A stretch of DNA of 64,000 bases from Pelagibius sp. CAU 1746 (GTDB taxonomy: Bacteria; Pseudomonadota; Alphaproteobacteria; Kiloniellales; Kiloniellaceae), in NCBI RefSeq assembly GCF_039839785.1, contig NZ_JBDOQT010000002.1, positions 434,001 through 498,000 of the forward strand, in the 5' to 3' direction. The notes below the pieces were generated by a model. The model did no database searches. It saw only the letters and a program-made list of their open reading frames with translations, and had not been told where the DNA came from. Below are positions 24,235 to 33,430 of this stretch, piece after piece (the first letter of the stretch is position 1; every line of letters begins with the position of its first letter). The position numbers were made by a program, and so were the translations under genes.

Positions 24235-25809
24235 TTGCCGAGCAAAGCGGCGCCGAAGACGGCAACCCATGTGACCGGCGACCAGAGCGCCGTCCTGCGT
24301 CTGCTTGCCGATCCGGCAACCTATGGCCCGGAGGTGAAATCGGTCGAACGCATCGACACCCACGGCGCCGTAGTCTTCCTGGCGGGACCACGCGCCTACA
24401 AGATCAAACGCGCCGTCGCCTATCCCTATATGGACTTCTCGACCCTGGAGAGGCGGCACCGCTTCTGCCTGCAAGAGCGCACAACAAACACGCGCAGCGC
24501 GCCGGGACTCTATCTCGATGTGGTTCCGGTCACCGAAACCGACGGCCGTCTGTGCCTGGACGGGGATGGAGAACCCGTCGAGTGGGTGCTGGTCATGCGC
24601 CGCTTCGAGCAGGACTGCCTGCTGAGCTCCCTGGCGCGGGCCGGCGAGTTGACGCCGGAGATCATGACCGCCCTGGCCGACGCCATCGCCGCTTTCCACG
24701 AAAAAGCGGAGGTCCGCCGCGGCCGCGCCGCCGGCGCCGGGGCCATGACCTGGGTGGTGCGCGAAAACGGCGAGGAATTCCTGGAACGCCAAGACATCTT
24801 CAATCGCGGCGATGCGGAAAGACTGACCCGGGCGGCCCTGTCGGAGATCGACCGCCTGGCGGCGCTCCTCGATGCCCGCGCGGAGGTCGGGCGGGTGCGG
24901 CTCTGCCACGGCGACCTGCACCTGCGCAACGTGGTGCTGCTGGACGGTAGGCCGGCCCTCTTCGACGCCATCGAGTTCAACGACGCCATCGCCTGCATCG
25001 ACGTCCTCTACGACCTCGCCTTCCTGCTGATGGACCTGGACCACCGCGGCTTGAGGCCCTTCGCCAACCTGGTGCTGAACCGCTACCTGGAGCAGACGGA
25101 GGAGGCCGGGGCCCTGGCTTTGCTGCCGCTCTTCCTCGCCACCCGCGCGGCGGTAAGGGCCAAGGTGGCGGCCAGCCTGGAAGCGGTCGGCGAAACCGAG
25201 CCCGCGAAGCTGCAACACCGCGCCGAGGCCGCGGCCTACTTCCAGCGCGCCGCCAGCTACCTGACGCCAGAGAAGGCCCGCCTGGTCGCCGTCGGCGGCC
25301 TTTCGGGCAGCGGCAAGACCACCCTCGCCCGTGCCCTGGCGCCGGCGCTGGGCCGCGCGCCCGGCGCCCTGCACCTACGCAGCGACGTGCTGCGCAAGCG
25401 CCTGGCCGGGGCGGCGGAGCTGGAGCGGCTGCCCCCCGCGGCTTACACCCAAGAGGCCAGCGACCGCGTCTATGCCGAACTGCACGAACGCGCCGCCGCC
25501 GCCCTGCGGAGCGGCCAGTCGGTCATCGTCGACGCGGTCTTCGCCAAGCCCGCGGAGCGGGATGCAGTGGCGCGAACCGCGGCCCAGGCCGGGGCCGAAT
25601 TTACCGGGCTGTGGCTGGACGCCGCGCCGGAGACCCTCACCGCCCGAGTGACACAACGCCGGGGCGATGCTTCCGACGCCGATGCCGCGGTGGTCGAGCG
25701 GCAACTCGCCTACGACCTGGGACGCATCGACTGGCCCCGCCTGGAGGCCGGCCGTCCGCTTCGCGAATTGCAGCGCGCGGCCACACGGATCCTGACCGCC
25801 GTTCCCTGA
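24235..25809 (+). CDS. APH-like/AAA kinase fusion protein
   Basis: Two-domain protein of about 524 residues. The N-terminal 340 residues are an aminoglycoside-phosphotransferase-like kinase, with IDTHGAVVFLAGPRAYKIKR providing the ATP-binding lysine and RLCHGDLHLRNVVL plus FDAIEFNDAI the catalytic and metal sites. The C-terminal domain is a P-loop kinase (AAA_33) with VGGLSGSGKTTLARAL. Such bifunctional proteins are common in proteobacteria and of unknown substrate; drug resistance should not be assumed. The start is uncertain: TTG 24235 after GAGAGGG is my choice, but TTG 24160 and GTG 24271 are possible. Confidence 0.82.
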   Translation: MPSKAAPKTATHVTGDQSAVLRLLADPATYGPEVKSVERIDTHGAVVFLAGPRAYKIKRAVAYPYMDFSTLERRHRFCLQERTTNTRSAPGLYLDVVPVTETDGRLCLDGDGEPVEWVLVMRRFEQDCLLSSLARAGELTPEIMTALADAIAAFHEKAEVRRGRAAGAGAMTWVVRENGEEFLERQDIFNRGDAERLTRAALSEIDRLAALLDARAEVGRVRLCHGDLHLRNVVLLDGRPALFDAIEFNDAIACIDVLYDLAFLLMDLDHRGLRPFANLVLNRYLEQTEEAGALALLPLFLATRAAVRAKVAASLEAVGETEPAKLQHRAEAAAYFQRAASYLTPEKARLVAVGGLSGSGKTTLARALAPALGRAPGALHLRSDVLRKRLAGAAELERLPPAAYTQEASDRVYAELHERAAAALRSGQSVIVDAVFAKPAERDAVARTAAQAGAEFTGLWLDAAPETLTARVTQRRGDASDADAAVVERQLAYDLGRIDWPRLEAGRPLRELQRAATRILTAVP

Positions 25810-26054
25810 TTTCCGTCTCGCCTTTGCCGCTTGTTAACTTCAGCGTGCGAGGGTCCAAGCAGGTCCCGGCAGCGCCGCCGCCCGCCTCGCCATGCGGAAA
25901 ACGCAGAGGCGGGTCGCGCAAAGGGAGCTTGCCGCAACGGCAGCCTTTCCTTACGGAACGGCGCCGCCCGAGACGGGCGCACCTCCGGGAAGAAAGGCCG
26001 CCGTTCGCCGTCTATCCGGTGAGAACTTTGGTAGCGATTAGGAGTAGCGTCAGG

Positions 26055-26261
26055 ATGACTTCCATAGCGGCAGGTAGCGGCCACAGCGGCCAGGACCCCG
26101 AGGAAGCAGAGCAACAAAACACGCCCCGCGCCGGGGACCTTGCGGCACTGGCCCGCGACCTGGTGGACAAAGTGGGCATCGAGGGAGCCATCCGCTATTG
26201 CAGCAGCCTGGGCTGGCGCGGCGTCCTGGACCAGGTCGAGCTTCTGCGCCGCAGCCACTAG
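26055..26261 (+). CDS. Small hypothetical protein, 68 residues
   Basis: Short acidic N-terminus followed by amphipathic helices (LAALARDLVDKVGIEGAIRYCSSLGWRGVLDQVELLRR). AGGAG at 26040-26044 precedes the ATG by 10 bases and codon use is good. I recognise no family. The 245 bases upstream, back to the kinase fusion gene, contain no supported gene and should carry its promoter. Confidence 0.6.
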   Translation: MTSIAAGSGHSGQDPEEAEQQNTPRAGDLAALARDLVDKVGIEGAIRYCSSLGWRGVLDQVELLRRSH

Positions 26262-26590
26262 GTCGATCCACGATCCGGTGGACTCATCCGATCGAGGAAG
26301 AACTGATCAGTCCTAGAAGGTTAGAGCAGTTTGTCCGCGGCCGCCTGGACGCGGGCCGATCCTGCGGGGAACCTGGGCACGCCGCTGCCCTTTAGAGGCA
26401 GCGCTTCCCACTCCGGGCTACTCCCTCTGCCCAGCTTGAGACCATAGCCGCCCCAACGCAGACTGGTCCCCACGCCGAACGCGATGAAGCCTCATCGGAA
26501 GTCTTCTTCGGCGTGTCCGTTTTTTGCCCGACACTCCCTGTTTCGACGACTCCCCCGGCGTTCGCGCGCCGGGGCCTTCTTCAGCGACAC
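26262..26590. other. 329-bp intergenic region with a hairpin
   Basis: The two flanking genes converge here. A stem CCCCGGCG/CGCCGGGG (26553-26560 with 26567-26574, six-base loop) lies just beyond the stop of the minus-strand dehydratase and can end its transcription. Nothing else convincing was seen; TTAGAGCAG at 26325 resembles part of the 137-bp element's hairpin but the similarity does not extend. Confidence 0.5.
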
Positions 26591-27634
26591 TCAGTCCAGC
26601 AGGAACCCCTCGGCGAGGGGATCCTCGGGCTCCAGAGTGAACCGCGCCTCGCCGTGGTAGTGGGCCTGGCCGGAAACTTCGACCGTGACGGCGCGATAGG
26701 GCCCGGCGCGGGTCTCCTCCACCGCGGTGCCGGTGAAGCGCGCGCCGGTCAGGCTCTCGAAGCGGCGCGCCTGCCCGAGGCCGATCTCGCCGCGGGTCCA
26801 CTGCAGGGCGAGCCGCGCGGAGACGCCGGAGCCGGTCGGGCTGCGGTCCACTTGGCGGCCGGCGAAGACGCAGGCGTTGCGCGTTGGCGCCTCGTCGTCG
26901 TAGGCGTCACGCCCGTCGGTGAAGATGGTCCCGTAGAGGAAGGCCAGGTCCTGGTCGTCGGGATGCGAGAGGCGCACTTGCATCGCCGCGGCCCGGGTAA
27001 TCGCCTCGCCGGCGTCGGCCAGCAGGCGCGCCGGGCAGTTATAGAGATCCAGCCCGATGTTGTCCGCCGCGAGGATGGCATAGAAGGCGCCGCCGTAGGC
27101 GATGTCGACCTGCAGCGGCCCCCACTCCACGGTGTCGACCACCAGTTCGCGGGCGAAGACGAAGGCGGGAACCGAGCGAAAACTGACGGCGCCGCTTTTG
27201 CGCCCCGCCTCACCGCTCTCCACGGCGACGCGGGCGCGCACCAGCCCGCAGGGCGTCTGGATGGCTACCTCGGTCTCCGGCTCCTTCACTTCCACCAGGC
27301 CCGAGTCCACCGCCCAGCGCCCCAGGGCCATGATGGCGTGGCCGCACATGGTGGAATATCCCTCGCCGTGCAGGAACAGGACCGCCAGGTCGGCTTCCGG
27401 ATCGTCGGGCTCCACCAGCACCGCCCCGTACATCTCCGCATGGCCGCGCGGCTCGTGCATCAGCAGACGGCGGAAGGTGTCGTGATTGGCCAGGGCGTCG
27501 CGCCGCTTGTCCAGCAGGCGGCGTCCCTTCAGCTTGGGATAGCCGGACGTGACGATACGCAGCGGCTCACCGCCGGTGTGCATCTCGATGGTGGTGACTT
27601 CGAAAGCGCCGGCTAGAAAAGGCGTTGAGGCCAT
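26591..27634 (-). CDS. Trans-3-hydroxy-L-proline dehydratase (proline racemase family)
   Basis: Proline-racemase-fold enzyme of 347 residues. The first catalytic site keeps cysteine (Cys97 in STMCGHAIMALG). The second, Cys in racemases and 4-hydroxyproline epimerases, is Thr267 in DRSPTGSGVSAR. Cys/Thr is the combination known for trans-3-hydroxy-L-proline dehydratases, including the human enzyme, which give delta1-pyrroline-2-carboxylate. IEMHTGGEPLRIV is the family N-terminal signature. The first 22 bases overlap the end of the small lipoprotein gene upstream, so the two are likely co-transcribed. No hydroxyproline transporter or reductase gene is adjacent. Confidence 0.88.
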   Translation of the reverse strand: MASTPFLAGAFEVTTIEMHTGGEPLRIVTSGYPKLKGRRLLDKRRDALANHDTFRRLLMHEPRGHAEMYGAVLVEPDDPEADLAVLFLHGEGYSTMCGHAIMALGRWAVDSGLVEVKEPETEVAIQTPCGLVRARVAVESGEAGRKSGAVSFRSVPAFVFARELVVDTVEWGPLQVDIAYGGAFYAILAADNIGLDLYNCPARLLADAGEAITRAAAMQVRLSHPDDQDLAFLYGTIFTDGRDAYDDEAPTRNACVFAGRQVDRSPTGSGVSARLALQWTRGEIGLGQARRFESLTGARFTGTAVEETRAGPYRAVTVEVSGQAHYHGEARFTLEPEDPLAEGFLLD

Positions 27635-27849
27635 GCTTCGTTCCGCTCGACCGAGGTCGGCTCGTCATAGAATCCCACCCGGCGGCTCTCTTCGCCCGCC
27701 AGCGGGCGGGCGTGGCAGTCGACCTCCGCCAGGGTGCGGTAACAGGGCCGCTCCGCATAGCTCAGGGCCGGAAAGGGCTCGGCCGCACAGCCGGCCAGCA
27801 GCAGCGCCGCCCCGGCCGCTGCCGTTATCGTCGGAATGGTCTTGGCCAC
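27613..27849 (-). CDS. Small lipoprotein, 78 residues
   Basis: The GTG start at 27849 follows AAGGAGAA at good spacing. The signal peptide ends in lipobox ALLLAGC with Cys21. The mature part of about 57 residues has two further cysteines (RPCYRTLAEVDCHARP), which could form a disulfide. Its 3' end overlaps the dehydratase gene by 22 bp. I recognise no family; small lipoproteins of this type are common and poorly annotated. Confidence 0.7.
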   Translation of the reverse strand: MAKTIPTITAAAGAALLLAGCAAEPFPALSYAERPCYRTLAEVDCHARPLAGEESRRVGFYDEPTSVERNEAWPQRLF

Positions 27850-27967
27850 CTTGCGTTCTCCTTCTACGGAGGGTTGAGGAGGGTCCCCGACAGCATAACC
27901 CACGGGAGGCGACGGTTGGCAAGCCGGAATAGGCCCGGAAATGGGACGGGAGGAAGCCGAACCGAGC

Positions 27968-28037
27968 GAGGCGCGCCGTGCTTCCCGCGCGGCGCGCCTC
28001 CTCCCCCCGGGAAATGGCTTTCCCCGCGGGGAAAGCC
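27968..28037 (-). terminator. Two hairpins after the Liv operon
   Basis: Stem 28016-28025/28028-28037 (GGCTTTCCCC with GGGGAAAGCC) lies 7 bases after the LivF stop on the minus strand. A second stem 27968-27978/27990-28000 (GAGGCGCGCCG with CGGCGCGCCTC) follows. Neither has a T-run, but together they are the likely 3' end of the operon mRNA. Confidence 0.6.
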
Positions 28038-28043
28038 CGCCGG

Positions 28044-28805
28044 TCAGATGGCCAGGTACTGGTGCCGCAGGTCCTCGTCGTCCAGCACCGCCTGGGCGGT
28101 GCCGTCGAAGACCACTTGGCCCATGTCGAGAATGATCGCCCGGTCGGCCAGATGCAGGGCCGCGATGGCGTTCTGCTCGACGATGATGGTGGTCAGCCCC
28201 AGGGACTTGATCTCTTCGACGATCTTCTCGATTTCCTGCACGATGACCGGCGCCAGGCCCTCGTAGGGCTCGTCCAGGAGCAGCAGCTTCACGTCGCGCG
28301 CCAGGGTGCGCGCTACCGCCAGCATCTGCTGCTCGCCGCCGGACAGCGTCACACCCTCCTGCTTGCGGCGCTCGGCCAGGCGCGGGAAATGCTCGAAAAG
28401 GCGCTCGATGGTCCAGCCGTGCGGCTTTTCGATCTGCGCCAGCTGCAGGTTCTCCTCCACCGTCAGGCCGGGAATGATGCGCCGGTCCTCCGGGACCAGC
28501 CCGACGCCGACGCGGGCCGCCTGATAGGCCTGCATCTCGTGCAGCGGCTGGTGGTCCAGCCAGACCTCGCCGTGGGTCAGGTGCGGCTCGGCCAGGCGCG
28601 CGATGGTGCGCAGGGTCGAGGTTTTGCCCGCGCCGTTGCGGCCCAGCAGGGCGACGATCTCGCCTTCATGGATATTGAAGCTGACGTCCTGGACGATGTA
28701 GCTCTCGCCGTAGTAGGCCTTGAGTCCCCAGGCCGAGAAATAGGCCGGCTGCGACGCGGCGCGCGAGGCCAGGGCCGCCGACTGGAATTGGCTGTGCAGA
28801 CTCAT
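28044..28805 (-). CDS. livF: Branched-chain-type ABC transporter ATPase LivF
   Basis: ATPase of 253 residues with GRNGAGKTS Walker A, the LivF-specific GLVPEDRRIIPGLTVEENL, signature TLSGGEQQMLAVART, Walker B LLLLDEPYEGLAP and VEQNA in place of the usual H-loop histidine motif, as is normal for LivF. It pairs with LivG to drive uptake. The N-terminus is about 25 residues longer than E. coli LivF. ATG 28805 overlaps the LivG stop by 4 bp. It is last in the five-gene operon. Confidence 0.92.
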   Translation of the reverse strand: MSLHSQFQSAALASRAASQPAYFSAWGLKAYYGESYIVQDVSFNIHEGEIVALLGRNGAGKTSTLRTIARLAEPHLTHGEVWLDHQPLHEMQAYQAARVGVGLVPEDRRIIPGLTVEENLQLAQIEKPHGWTIERLFEHFPRLAERRKQEGVTLSGGEQQMLAVARTLARDVKLLLLDEPYEGLAPVIVQEIEKIVEEIKSLGLTTIIVEQNAIAALHLADRAIILDMGQVVFDGTAQAVLDDEDLRHQYLAI

Positions 28806-29557
28806 AGGTGGGCCCCTCCCAGATAGGCATCGCGCACGCGCTGGTCGCCCTTGATCTCCTCCGGCGCGCCTTCGGCGATGATGGTGCCCTGGGCCATCAC
28901 CGAAATACGGTGCGCCAGGGAGAACACCACATGCATGTCGTGCTCGATGACGATCTTGGTGATGCCGCGCTCGCCGATGCGCTTCAGCAGATCGATGGTG
29001 TCGTTGGTATCGCCGCGCGACATGCCGGCCGTCGGCTCGTCGAGCAGCAGCAGCTTGGGGTCCTGCACCAGGCACATGGCCAGCTCCAGGCGCCGCTTGT
29101 CTCCGCGCGACAGGTAGTCGGCCTTCATGTCCTTCTTGTCGATCAGGTTGACGTCTTCCAGCAGGTGTTCGGCCTTTTCGGTGACCTCCGCCTGGCCGTC
29201 GACCCGGCCCCAGCCGTTCAGCTTGAAGGCGCCGTCGCGCTTGGCCAGCGTTGGAATCATCATGTTCTGCAGCAAGGTCAGGTCGCCGAAGATCTCCGGC
29301 GTCTGAAACACGCGGCAGACCCCGACCTGGTTGATCTGGTGCGGCGCCAGCCCCAGCAGCGAGGTTCCGTTGAAATCGACGCTGCCGGTGTCCGGCTCCA
29401 GGCGGCCGACGAAGCAGTTCAGCAGGGTCGACTTGCCCGCGCCGTTGGGGCCGATGATGGCGTGCACGCTGCCCTGTTCCACCGTCAGGTTGACGTCGTT
29501 GAGGGCGCGCAGACCGGCGAAGCTTTTGTGAACGCCTTTGACTTGAAGAATGCTCAT
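28802..29557 (-). CDS. livG: Branched-chain-type ABC transporter ATPase LivG
   Basis: ATPase of 251 residues with IGPNGAGKSTLLNCF Walker A, RVFQTPEIFGDLTLLQNM, signature YLSRGDKRRLELAM and Walker B LLLLDEPTAGMS, then VIEHDMHVVFSLAHRI. The signature is LSRGDKR rather than the common LSYGQQR, a form found in a subgroup of Liv-like importers often linked to substrates other than leucine. It partners LivF. Confidence 0.92.
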   Translation of the reverse strand: MSILQVKGVHKSFAGLRALNDVNLTVEQGSVHAIIGPNGAGKSTLLNCFVGRLEPDTGSVDFNGTSLLGLAPHQINQVGVCRVFQTPEIFGDLTLLQNMMIPTLAKRDGAFKLNGWGRVDGQAEVTEKAEHLLEDVNLIDKKDMKADYLSRGDKRRLELAMCLVQDPKLLLLDEPTAGMSRGDTNDTIDLLKRIGERGITKIVIEHDMHVVFSLAHRISVMAQGTIIAEGAPEEIKGDQRVRDAYLGGAHL

Positions 29558-29567
29558 GATACGGCCC

Positions 29568-30716
29568 TCACTCGGCGGAATGCGGCTGCTGGACCGCGGC
29601 CGGCGCTGCGGCGTCGGGCCGCCGGCGCGCGAAGTCGGTCAGCTTTCCCAGCCCTTCGATGACCCCGCCCGGCATGAAGATGACGATCAGCATGAAGACC
29701 GCCCCGAGCGTCAGGTGCCAGCCTTCGCCGACGAAGAGGCCGAGCACGCCGGCGACCGGCTCGGCCAGCCAATCCGGCAGGAAATCGAAGGCGCTGAGCA
29801 GCGCTGCCTCGTGGAACGACGAGAAGATGTTCTCGAAGTACTTGATGATGGCCGCGCCCAGCACCGGGCCGAGCAGCGTGCCCGCGCCGCCCAGGATCGT
29901 CATCAGCACCACTTCGCCGGAGGCGGTCCACTGCATCCGCTCGGCCCCCGCCAGCGGGTCCGTCACGGCCATCAGCGAGCCGGCCAGGCCGGCGTACATG
30001 CCCGAGATGACGAAAGCCGCCAGGGCATAAGGCCGCGTATTGACGCCGATGTAGTTGAGGCGGTTCTGGTTCGACTTGATCGCCGAGAGCATCATGCCGA
30101 AGGGCGAGCGGGCGATGCGCAGGGCGATGATGAAGCCGATGATCAGCAGGACGGCGCAGAAGTAGAAGCCGACGTAGCCCTGCATTTCGAAGCCGAAGAG
30201 GTTCGTCACCGGCAATCCGGCCTCCGGCACCACGCCGATGGCGCGGTCGATGACCCGCGGGTCCTGCTGGCTGAGCTGCAGGCCGGTCTCGCCGTTGGTG
30301 ATCGGCGTCAGCACCGAATAAGCCAGGTTGTAGGACATCTGCGCGAAAGCCAGCGTGAGGATCGAGAAGTAGATGCCCGAGCGGCGCAGGCTGATGTAGC
30401 CGATCAGCGCCGCGAAGACACCGGCCAGCAGGGTGCCGAAGATCACCGCCGGAATGACGTTCATGGTCAGCAGCTTGAACGACCAGACCGCCGTGTAGGA
30501 GCCGACCCCCAGGAAGGCGGCATGGCCGAACGACAGGTAGCCGGTGAAGCCGAAGAGAATGTTGAAGCCGATGGCGAAGAGCCCGAAGATCGCGAACTTC
30601 TGCATAAGGTCGGGATAGGCCGCGCCGATCGGCTGAAGCCAGATCGGCATGGTCAGCACCGCCGCCGCGAAGAGGCCGCTCAGGATAACGTCCTGCCGTG
30701 CGTTCTGTGACTGCAT
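29568..30716 (-). CDS. livM: Branched-chain-type ABC transporter permease LivM
   Basis: Inner-membrane permease of 382 residues with about ten hydrophobic segments, including [20 protein letters not shown] near the N-terminus and the cytoplasmic motif [20 protein letters not shown] that contacts the ATPases. A periplasmic loop around residues 135-165 is longer than in E. coli LivM. A 10-bp gap separates it from LivG and one base from the LivH stop, indicating tight coupling. Confidence 0.92.
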   Translation of the reverse strand: MQSQNARQDVILSGLFAAAVLTMPIWLQPIGAAYPDLMQKFAIFGLFAIGFNILFGFTGYLSFGHAAFLGVGSYTAVWSFKLLTMNVIPAVIFGTLLAGVFAALIGYISLRRSGIYFSILTLAFAQMSYNLAYSVLTPITNGETGLQLSQQDPRVIDRAIGVVPEAGLPVTNLFGFEMQGYVGFYFCAVLLIIGFIIALRIARSPFGMMLSAIKSNQNRLNYIGVNTRPYALAAFVISGMYAGLAGSLMAVTDPLAGAERMQWTASGEVVLMTILGGAGTLLGPVLGAAIIKYFENIFSSFHEAALLSAFDFLPDWLAEPVAGVLGLFVGEGWHLTLGAVFMLIVIFMPGGVIEGLGKLTDFARRRPDAAAPAAVQQPHSAE

Positions 30717-30717
30717 G

Positions 30718-31740
30718 TCAGCTCTCCATCACACCCTTGCGGCCCATCAGGCCACGCGGGCGAACCAGCAGGATCACAACGGCGACCAGATAGATGATGA
30801 TCTGATCGATGCCGGGGAAAATCGATTTGATCTCGGTCATCGAGGCAAAGGACTGCAGGATGCCCAGCAGAAAGCCCGCGGCAACTGCGCCGGGCAGCGA
30901 GCCCATGCCGCCGACCACCACGACGACGAAGGACAGCACCAGGAAATCCATGCCCATGTGATAGTCCGGCGGCAGGATGGGCGTGTACATGACGCCCGCC
31001 AGCCCGGCCACCACCGCGGCGATGCCGAAGACGATGGTGAAGCGGCGCTCGATGTTGATGCCCAGCAGGCCGACCGTCTCGCGGTCCTGCATCCCCGCGC
31101 GCACCACCATGCCGAAAGTGGTGAACTGCAGGAAGGCGAAGACCAGGCCGATGATGGCCAGGGAGAAGGCGAGATAGACCAGGCGCCACCAGGGATAGAC
31201 CACGCCCTGTCCGAGGCCGAACAGCAGGCCGATGTCGGCGCTGCCGGAGACCACGTCGGGCGCCGGCTGCGGGATCGGGTTCGCGCCGAAGACCGTCTTT
31301 ATGATCTCCTGCAGCACGATGGCCAGGCCGAAGGTCACCAGGATCTGCTCGGCGTGGCTGCGCTTGTAGAAGAAGCGGATCAGGCCGCGCTCCATCGCGA
31401 GGCCGATCAACAGCATGGCGGGAATGGCCAGAAGAATGGCCAGCGGCACCGAGTAGTCGATGATCGCCTTGCCGCTGTCGCCCAGCCATATCTCCAGATA
31501 AGGCACTTCCTTGTAAGCGTCGAAGAAGGTGACGCTTTCGTCCTTGATCCGCTTGGACAGCGTCAGGAGCTGCTGCAGGCTGACCGCGCAGAAGGCGCCC
31601 AGCATGAACAGCGCGCCGTGGGCGAAGTTGACCACGCCCAGGGTGCCGAAAATCAGCGTCAGGCCCAGCGCGATGAGGGCGTAGGCCCCGCCCTTGTCGA
31701 GACCGTTCAGGATTTGCAGAAGGATTGCGTCCATAGCCAA
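30718..31740 (-). CDS. livH: Branched-chain-type ABC transporter permease LivH
   Basis: Inner-membrane permease of 340 residues starting with the family motif [20 protein letters not shown] and [16 protein letters not shown]. An insertion of about 45 residues after the second helix ([20 protein letters not shown]) is absent from E. coli LivH and also typical of the non-leucine subgroup. The ATPase-contact region reads [20 protein letters not shown]. It works with LivM as the heterodimeric pore. Confidence 0.92.
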   Translation of the reverse strand: MAMDAILLQILNGLDKGGAYALIALGLTLIFGTLGVVNFAHGALFMLGAFCAVSLQQLLTLSKRIKDESVTFFDAYKEVPYLEIWLGDSGKAIIDYSVPLAILLAIPAMLLIGLAMERGLIRFFYKRSHAEQILVTFGLAIVLQEIIKTVFGANPIPQPAPDVVSGSADIGLLFGLGQGVVYPWWRLVYLAFSLAIIGLVFAFLQFTTFGMVVRAGMQDRETVGLLGINIERRFTIVFGIAAVVAGLAGVMYTPILPPDYHMGMDFLVLSFVVVVVGGMGSLPGAVAAGFLLGILQSFASMTEIKSIFPGIDQIIIYLVAVVILLVRPRGLMGRKGVMES

Positions 31741-31757
31741 TCACCCATTGTCTTGCC

Positions 31758-31831
31758 CCCTCCCCGGCGGGCAGCTGCCGGAGAGGGAACAAGATACAGC
31801 GCATGCCGGCCGTCTTTCGGGACAGCCGGCA
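31758..31831 (-). other. Two intercistronic stem-loops after the binding-protein gene
   Basis: Stem 1 pairs 31758-31768 with 31777-31787 and stem 2 pairs 31804-31814 with 31821-31831. Each has 11 bp with one mismatch. They lie between the binding-protein stop (31852) and the LivH start (31740) and lack T-runs, fitting 3' stabilisation of the binding-protein mRNA with partial read-through. Confidence 0.65.
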
Positions 31832-31851
31832 CACACGACTTTCGACGCGAC

Positions 31852-33195
31852 TCAGACCTCGTAGGGGCCGAGCTCGCCACCGAAGATCGACGGGTCGTAC
31901 TCGACCTGGCTGCGCGGCACTTCCTGCACCACTTCCAGCAGGTCGAACTGGCTGGTCGGGTTTTCGTTGCCACGCACCACCAGCACGTCCTTGAAGCACT
32001 GGTGGTCTTCCGCGCGGTACAGCGTCTTGCCGTTGCCCATGCCGTCGAACTCGAAGCCTTCCAGCGCCTTGATGACTTCCGGCGGATAGAAGGTGCCCGC
32101 GGTCTCGCAGGCGTTGGCATAGAGCAGCGTCTGCACATAGCAGGTGTGCGCGGCCTGCGACGGCGGGAAGCCGTACTCCTGGCCGAAGGACTTCACGAAG
32201 GCCTGCGAGCCCGCGTCCTGCAGCGACCAGTTCCAGTTGGTCGAGCCCAGGATGCCCTTGATGTTCTCGCCGGCGCCCTGCGCCATGAGGCGGGAGAACA
32301 GCGGAACCACGATCTCGAAGTTCTTGCCGTTCGCCTGCTTGTCGCGCAGGCCGAACTGAACCGCCTGGGTCAGGGAGTTGACCATGTCCTTGCCGTAGTG
32401 GTTCAGGATCAGCACGTCGGCGCCGGAGTTGAGCACCGGCGTGATGTACTGCGAGAAGTCACCGGCGCCCAGCGGGGTCTTGACCGCCGCGACGGTCTCC
32501 CAGCCCAGGCCTTCGGTGGTGTTCTTGATCGACTCTTCCTGGGTCCAGCCCCAGGTGTAGTCGGCGGTCAGGTGATAGGCGCGGCGGTCGGAGCCCATCT
32601 CTTTCTGCAGCACCGGGCCGAGCGCGGCGCCCGACATGTAGGCGTTGAAGAAGTGACGGAAGCCATAGCGGCGCTTGTCCTTGCCGGTGGTGTCGTTGGA
32701 GTGCGTCAGGCCGCACATGAAGACGATGCCCATCTCCTGCGCCAGCGACTGCTGGGCGATGGCGACGCCGGAGGACGAGCCGCCGGAGTACATGATGACC
32801 CCGTCCTTCTCGATCATGCGGCGGGCCGAGGCGCGGGCCGCATCGGACTTGGTCTGGGTGTCGCCGGTCACGTAGGTGACCTTCTTGCCCAGGATGCCGT
32901 TCCCCTTGAGCGCCTTCGGCGTCATGGTGTTCAGCATGCCGCCGTCGCCCTCGCCGTTGATGTGCTTCACCGCCAGCTGGTAGGCGCGCAGTTCGTCCGC
33001 GCCTTCGTCGGCATAGGCGCCGGTCTGCGGCACGTTGAAACCGAAAGGCACGGTGGCGTTGCTGCCCGGATTGTTCCGGAACTCGGCACCGAAGGCATGA
33101 CGCACGAAAACCGTCGGCGCCAGGGCGGCGCCGGTCAGCGCCGCGCCGCCCTTGAGCACCGTACGGCGGCTAAAACCATTGGGGAATTTGACCAT
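31852..33195 (-). CDS. Branched-chain-type ABC transporter binding protein
   Basis: Periplasmic binding protein of 447 residues with a Tat signal (SRRTVLKGGAALTGAALAP). It is a type I fold with VPFGFNVPQTGAYADEGADE, MYSGGSSSGVAIAQQ and TADYTWGWTQEE. It is longer than LivJ/LivK (about 345) and belongs to the subgroup that accompanies the LSRGDKR-type LivG, so leucine should not be assumed. ATG 33195 follows GGGAGGAA; the longer frame to 33273 has no support. It is the first gene of the operon, reading away from the ScfR-like regulator. Confidence 0.9.
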   Translation of the reverse strand: MVKFPNGFSRRTVLKGGAALTGAALAPTVFVRHAFGAEFRNNPGSNATVPFGFNVPQTGAYADEGADELRAYQLAVKHINGEGDGGMLNTMTPKALKGNGILGKKVTYVTGDTQTKSDAARASARRMIEKDGVIMYSGGSSSGVAIAQQSLAQEMGIVFMCGLTHSNDTTGKDKRRYGFRHFFNAYMSGAALGPVLQKEMGSDRRAYHLTADYTWGWTQEESIKNTTEGLGWETVAAVKTPLGAGDFSQYITPVLNSGADVLILNHYGKDMVNSLTQAVQFGLRDKQANGKNFEIVVPLFSRLMAQGAGENIKGILGSTNWNWSLQDAGSQAFVKSFGQEYGFPPSQAAHTCYVQTLLYANACETAGTFYPPEVIKALEGFEFDGMGNGKTLYRAEDHQCFKDVLVVRGNENPTSQFDLLEVVQEVPRSQVEYDPSIFGGELGPYEV

Positions 33196-33340
33196 GTTGT
33201 TCCTCCCAGTTTCTTCTTTTTTGGGTAGCCCGCCGGAGGTTTCCGGCGGGCGGAGCGCGGGGCTAACGCGCAACGATTCCGTAAAGAAAGCTAACCGAGA
33301 TCAGTCAATTCAACAATAAGTCATTGTTCTTCAAAAGATT

Positions 33341-33390
33341 TTCTGTAAAAACTGCTGGACAAGAAAATCCCTTTCTGTAAAATGTTTACA
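33341..33390. promoter_or_regulatory. Operator-like dyad between Liv operon and regulator
   Basis: A perfect inverted repeat TGTAAA-ATG-TTTACA lies at 33376-33390. Ten bases of its left side, TTCTGTAAAA (33373-33382), recur at 33341-33350, 32 bp away, about three helical turns. The region is AT-rich and sits between the divergent binding-protein and ScfR-like regulator genes. Control of both by that regulator is inferred. Confidence 0.65.
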
Positions 33391-33430
33391 TTGCGGCGCA
33401 CAAAGTTTCGTGAAACGAGAGGCTTACGCC

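Noticed and set aside
24235-25809. Aminoglycoside resistance determinant
   Set aside because: The APH-like domain is fused to an AAA kinase in a widespread housekeeping-type family; nothing points to drug modification.
30649-33228. 859-residue plus-strand open frame across the Liv genes
   Set aside because: It is opposite three well-supported transporter genes, is Arg/His/Asp/Gln-rich and has no domain.
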